From assembly GCA_905210415.1 (NCBI GenBank), contig CAJLWM010000072.1, forward strand, positions 1-8,322: a DNA stretch of 8,322 nucleotides, read 5' to 3'. The notes beneath the pieces were generated by a model. It was not told the origin of the DNA, did not search any database, and saw only the letters and a list, made by a program, of their open reading frames with translations. Position numbers and translations under genes: made by a program. This DNA comes from an uncultured Prevotellaceae bacterium (GTDB lineage: Bacteria > Bacteroidota > Bacteroidia > Bacteroidales > Muribaculaceae). The number at the start of each line of letters is the position of its first letter. Position 1 is the first letter of the stretch. Shown piece by piece: positions 6,200-8,322 of this stretch.

Positions 6200-8134
6200 T
6201 TATCGCCCCATCCCTTTTTCTTTCTTTTGTGGAATGCTTCCAAGCCCTACTTTTTGTGTTCCGTCCCAATTCGTAAGTTGGTCGGCACACCCATTGGAGC
6301 CACCAAGTGAAACGTATGTATCTGCACTGCATGACATGTGGTCTACGAAAGCGAGAAAATTGTCAATGGCGTTGTCTGTGAATTGAACTTCATTCGTGGC
6401 GAATAGTTTTGTCCAACTGGTGACACATTCTTGCTTGAAGTCTGTAAAACCTTTCCACGACATACCAGATAAGAAACTTTTTGCTGCCGATTCTATACTG
6501 GCTTTAGAGTCCAGTCCAATATTATGCTTTACAGCAGATGCCATAATGCCATAGTATATGGAAGCCGATTCTTTCTCGTTGAAGTTGACTCTGTCTGTCT
6601 TGGCAAAGGATGATAAAGCTTCATGCCCCTCATGTATGAACTTGTCAAGCACTCCTATGTATCTATTTTGCCGAGCCATGCTTTCACGTTTGGCTTCGGC
6701 TTCTTGCCGAGCCTTTTCTTTTGCATCTTCCTCCTTTCGTGCTTCCACCCGTCTCCATGCATCAGTCATTTCTGGCTCCTGCCAAATGGCATTCCAACGA
6801 GCCTTCAAATCATTGTACATTTCCATAAGTGTAGTATTATAATTTTTGGCACTGGCGAGTTCTTCCTTCGCACAGACAAGTTGAGTAGTCACTCGCTCCA
6901 CAGCCTTCTCGTCAAGTTGAGAGATGTGTTGTTTGACTTTGTCGTTTTCAGTCTTTAGCGCATCATTCTCGGCACGAAGCGACTTGTTCTCCTCTATCTG
7001 CTTATTGAGATTCTGCATATAGTAAGTGTATGTCTTGTTAACAGACTTGCGTACACCTTCATTCTGCTTGTAACGTTCTGCATTAACGGCTGCTACAAGA
7101 GCCTTGATGGCAGCGTAGATATTAGACACACGCTCCTCACGCCACGCCTTTTGCCCGATAATAGTAGGAATTGGGATGGCAAGTTCTTTCTTTACGGCAT
7201 TCATCGCTTCTTGAACTGGAGCCTTGATGTTGAGTAAAGGAATGGTCAGCTCCTTCTTGTCGATTGTGGCAAGCACTGCATATTTCTCCACTTTGTCAAG
7301 AGCGACTTTCGCCTGACGTTCAGCTTCAAGCACCACCTTGTTCTTATGCTTGCGTCCTCGCTTCTCTTCCTCTGAAAGTTCATCATAGGAGAAGCCTCTT
7401 GCCAAGCCATACTTATGCCCCACCTTGTTGTAATAGTCAGTATGCAGTTGGGAAAGGTATTGTGATTTGTCCTTTGCTCGCTCTCCCCACACTTTGGCAT
7501 AAGAGACCCTTTCAACAACACCCTTTGCCGCTTCCGATTTTGTGTAGTTGTCACGTTCTTCTTTTGGAAGTGCTCTCCATTCCTTGGTAGAGAGAACCTT
7601 TTCTGGATTATCCTTGTGAATGTACTTGCTTCCGATGCGCCCACGTTTCCTTACTTGTTCAACAGGCACGGTCTGCACATGGGCATGGATGCTTGTCTCG
7701 TCACAATGCACATCAAAGCCGATGACATTCTCTTCTCCCCATTTCTCACATGCAAAGCGGTAGGTGTCCAATGCCCAGTCATAGATGCCTTTTTGCAATA
7801 CAACTTTGCTGTGTTCAGCATTTGGATCTGATGTGTTGAGTTTCTGTTCACCAAAGGCAAGCCTGTTAAGCACATCATGGTCACCACTGAAGACGATGTC
7901 GACAGTGCAGTTCGGACTGTTCCTTGAAACTTGGTCGGGACGCTTGGCATCCATATACGGCTTGAAGCCAAGTTCATCAAGTCTATGCTGCAAGCGTTCA
8001 TGCAACGGCACCGACTGGGAACCAAGAGGCACTATCTTTCCACCCTTGACTATCTCAAAGTTGAGTTTCTTGCGTGAATAGTTATAATGGTTGTTCTTGT
8101 CTATGTCCGCGTTTTTTAGTTTGTAACGTAGTTC
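6200..8134 (-). CDS. MobV/Mob_Pre-type relaxase (plasmid mobilization protein), 5'-truncated
   Basis: The frame is open from 8134, just after an in-frame TAA (8135-8137), to TAA at 6200: 644 codons. It resembles MobV relaxases, which nick DNA at oriT and lead the strand into the recipient. Visible hallmarks are NADIDKNN, then SRKKLNFEIVKGG, then the metal-binding motif HCDETSIHAH (H, D, E, H, H; family HxDExxPHxH, with Ile replacing Pro), then LHTDYYNKVGHKYGLARG. The C-terminal half has a long coiled coil (ENKSLRAENDALKTENDKV) and an Ala/Glu/Lys-rich helix. The first candidate start, GTG at 8030-8032, would cut off the conserved SRKKLNFEIVKGG block, and no ATG precedes it. The N-terminal part that should hold motif I, including the catalytic His known in pMV158 MobM, is absent. 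I infer a 5' deletion leaving a non-functional or altered relaxase. The relaxase family is secure. Confidence 0.85.
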   Translation of the reverse strand, partial: ELRYKLKNADIDKNNHYNYSRKKLNFEIVKGGKIVPLGSQSVPLHERLQHRLDELGFKPYMDAKRPDQVSRNSPNCTVDIVFSGDHDVLNRLAFGEQKLNTSDPNAEHSKVVLQKGIYDWALDTYRFACEKWGEENVIGFDVHCDETSIHAHVQTVPVEQVRKRGRIGSKYIHKDNPEKVLSTKEWRALPKEERDNYTKSEAAKGVVERVSYAKVWGERAKDKSQYLSQLHTDYYNKVGHKYGLARGFSYDELSEEEKRGRKHKNKVVLEAERQAKVALDKVEKYAVLATIDKKELTIPLLNIKAPVQEAMNAVKKELAIPIPTIIGQKAWREERVSNIYAAIKALVAAVNAERYKQNEGVRKSVNKTYTYYMQNLNKQIEENKSLRAENDALKTENDKVKQHISQLDEKAVERVTTQLVCAKEELASAKNYNTTLMEMYNDLKARWNAIWQEPEMTDAWRRVEARKEEDAKEKARQEAEAKRESMARQNRYIGVLDKFIHEGHEALSSFAKTDRVNFNEKESASIYYGIMASAVKHNIGLDSKASIESAAKSFLSGMSWKGFTDFKQECVTSWTKLFATNEVQFTDNAIDNFLAFVDHMSCSADTYVSLGGSNGCADQLTNWDGTQKVGLGSIPQKKEKGMGR

Positions 8135-8144
8135 TTATATAATT

Positions 8145-8171
8145 GGAGACAGGTCTCGGGCGGAGCCTGAG
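8145..8171. repeat. GC-rich palindromes just upstream of the relaxase frame
   Basis: GAGAC-AG-GTCTC (8146-8157) is followed by an overlapping hairpin, CTCGGGC (8155-8161), loop GGA, GCCTGAG (8165-8171), with one G-T wobble in a 7-bp stem. It lies between the truncated relaxase frame and the larger inverted repeat at 8172-8233. Together these could be part of an oriT or of an attenuating leader. Confidence 0.5.
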
Positions 8172-8233
8172 CATAATAGAAGGACTTTTTAAGTGAACAG
8201 CGTCAGCAAGTGAATCTAAAAGTCCCTATTATG
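8172..8233. repeat. Large inverted repeat, candidate oriT element
   Basis: CATAATAG, AA, GGACTTTT (8172-8189) pairs with AAAAGTCCCTATTATG (8218-8233): a 16-bp stem with one 2-base bulge. The 28-base loop contains a direct repeat AAGTGAA on either side of CAGCGTCAGC. Relaxases of the MobV type act at inverted repeats immediately upstream of their own gene, which is where this lies. The origin role is inferred from position; no known nick site was recognised. Confidence 0.5.
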
Positions 8234-8237
8234 TTTA

Positions 8238-8255
8238 GGACTTTTGTGAAAGTCC
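8238..8255. repeat. Short hairpin repeating the GGACTT/AAGTCC motif
   Basis: GGACTTT (8238-8244), loop TGTG, AAAGTCC (8249-8255) is a perfect 7-bp stem. It uses the same GGACTT/AAGTCC word as the large inverted repeat beside it, and AAGTCC appears again at 8272-8277. Five copies in about 100 bases suggest a shared protein-binding or pairing site. Confidence 0.6.
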
Positions 8256-8285
8256 GTCATTCCTATCAAGCAAGTCCTAACTAAC

Positions 8286-8322
8286 TCATTCCATCAGTCT
8301 GTATCTCATCCATTCGATAAGT
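8286..8322 (-). CDS. Possible 3' end of a gene entering from the right edge
   Basis: One minus-strand frame reads LIEWMRYRLME and stops at 8286-8288, like the amphipathic C-terminal helix of a small protein. Another frame reads a different short peptide to a stop at 8281-8283, so the choice is not settled. Too little is visible to name it. A gene upstream of the relaxase, as in mobilization operons, would fit. Confidence 0.2.
   Translation of the reverse strand, partial: LIEWMRYRLME

Noticed and set aside
6558..6958. Plus-strand frames inside the relaxase, rich in Ser, Leu and Phe
   Set aside because: They are antisense to the coiled-coil and Ala/Glu/Lys-rich region of the relaxase and have no independent start signals.
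8030..8032. GTG at 8032 as the true start of the relaxase
   Set aside because: The 34 codons upstream encode family-conserved residues, so the real protein began further upstream; the GTG would drop them.

Overview
The window looks like chromosomal DNA of a Bacteroidales bacterium, most like Prevotella, Segatella or Bacteroides. The support is a BspA-type leucine-rich-repeat fragment, Bacteroidetes promoters (TAnnTTTG at -7 with an upstream TTG), a DUF4143 ATPase, a LytS/LytTR pair, small lipoproteins with Leu-Thr-Ser-Cys lipoboxes, and a MobV-type relaxase. The genus is inferred from style, not proven. No rRNA, tRNA, CRISPR array or insertion sequence was recognised.

Layout. (i) 1-291, minus: a BspA-like LRR reading frame that runs off the left edge and has lost its 5' end. 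(ii) 292-694: AT-rich non-coding DNA with a promoter at its right end. (iii) 695-3761, plus: three closely spaced genes, a DUF4143 AAA+ ATPase, a LytS-type membrane histidine kinase and a LytTR response regulator. They end in a 23-bp perfect hairpin. (iv) 3824-4920, minus: a small outer-membrane beta-barrel gene and a small BACON-like lipoprotein, followed by a short reading frame resembling the C-terminal strand of another barrel. The barrel gene has an in-frame TAG inside its signal peptide. (v) 5060-5953, minus: a lipoprotein with PepSY-like repeats and its own good promoter, with a 21/18-bp tandem repeat just upstream of it. (vi) 6200-8134, minus: a large MobV/Mob_Pre relaxase reading frame without a credible start and without the family's N-terminal catalytic region. 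(vii) 8145-8277: a cluster of inverted repeats built on GGACTT/AAGTCC, a candidate oriT or terminator region, and possibly the 3' end of another gene at the right edge.

How the parts may work together. The LytS/LytTR pair is a complete two-component system: a membrane kinase with an intact phospho-acceptor His and ATP-binding motifs, and a regulator with an intact acceptor Asp and DNA-binding domain. It faces a convergent set of envelope genes, so control of envelope genes is plausible, but nothing in the sequence proves a target. The ATPase just upstream of the kinase is probably co-transcribed. The two ends of the window look decayed: a headless LRR gene on the left and a headless relaxase on the right, with a nonsense codon in the barrel gene between them. 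This suggests an accessory region that has been rearranged and is partly degenerating. No clearly new system is demonstrated. The items most worth checking are the interrupted signal peptide, the headless relaxase with its palindromic upstream region, and the tandem repeat at the lipoprotein promoter.
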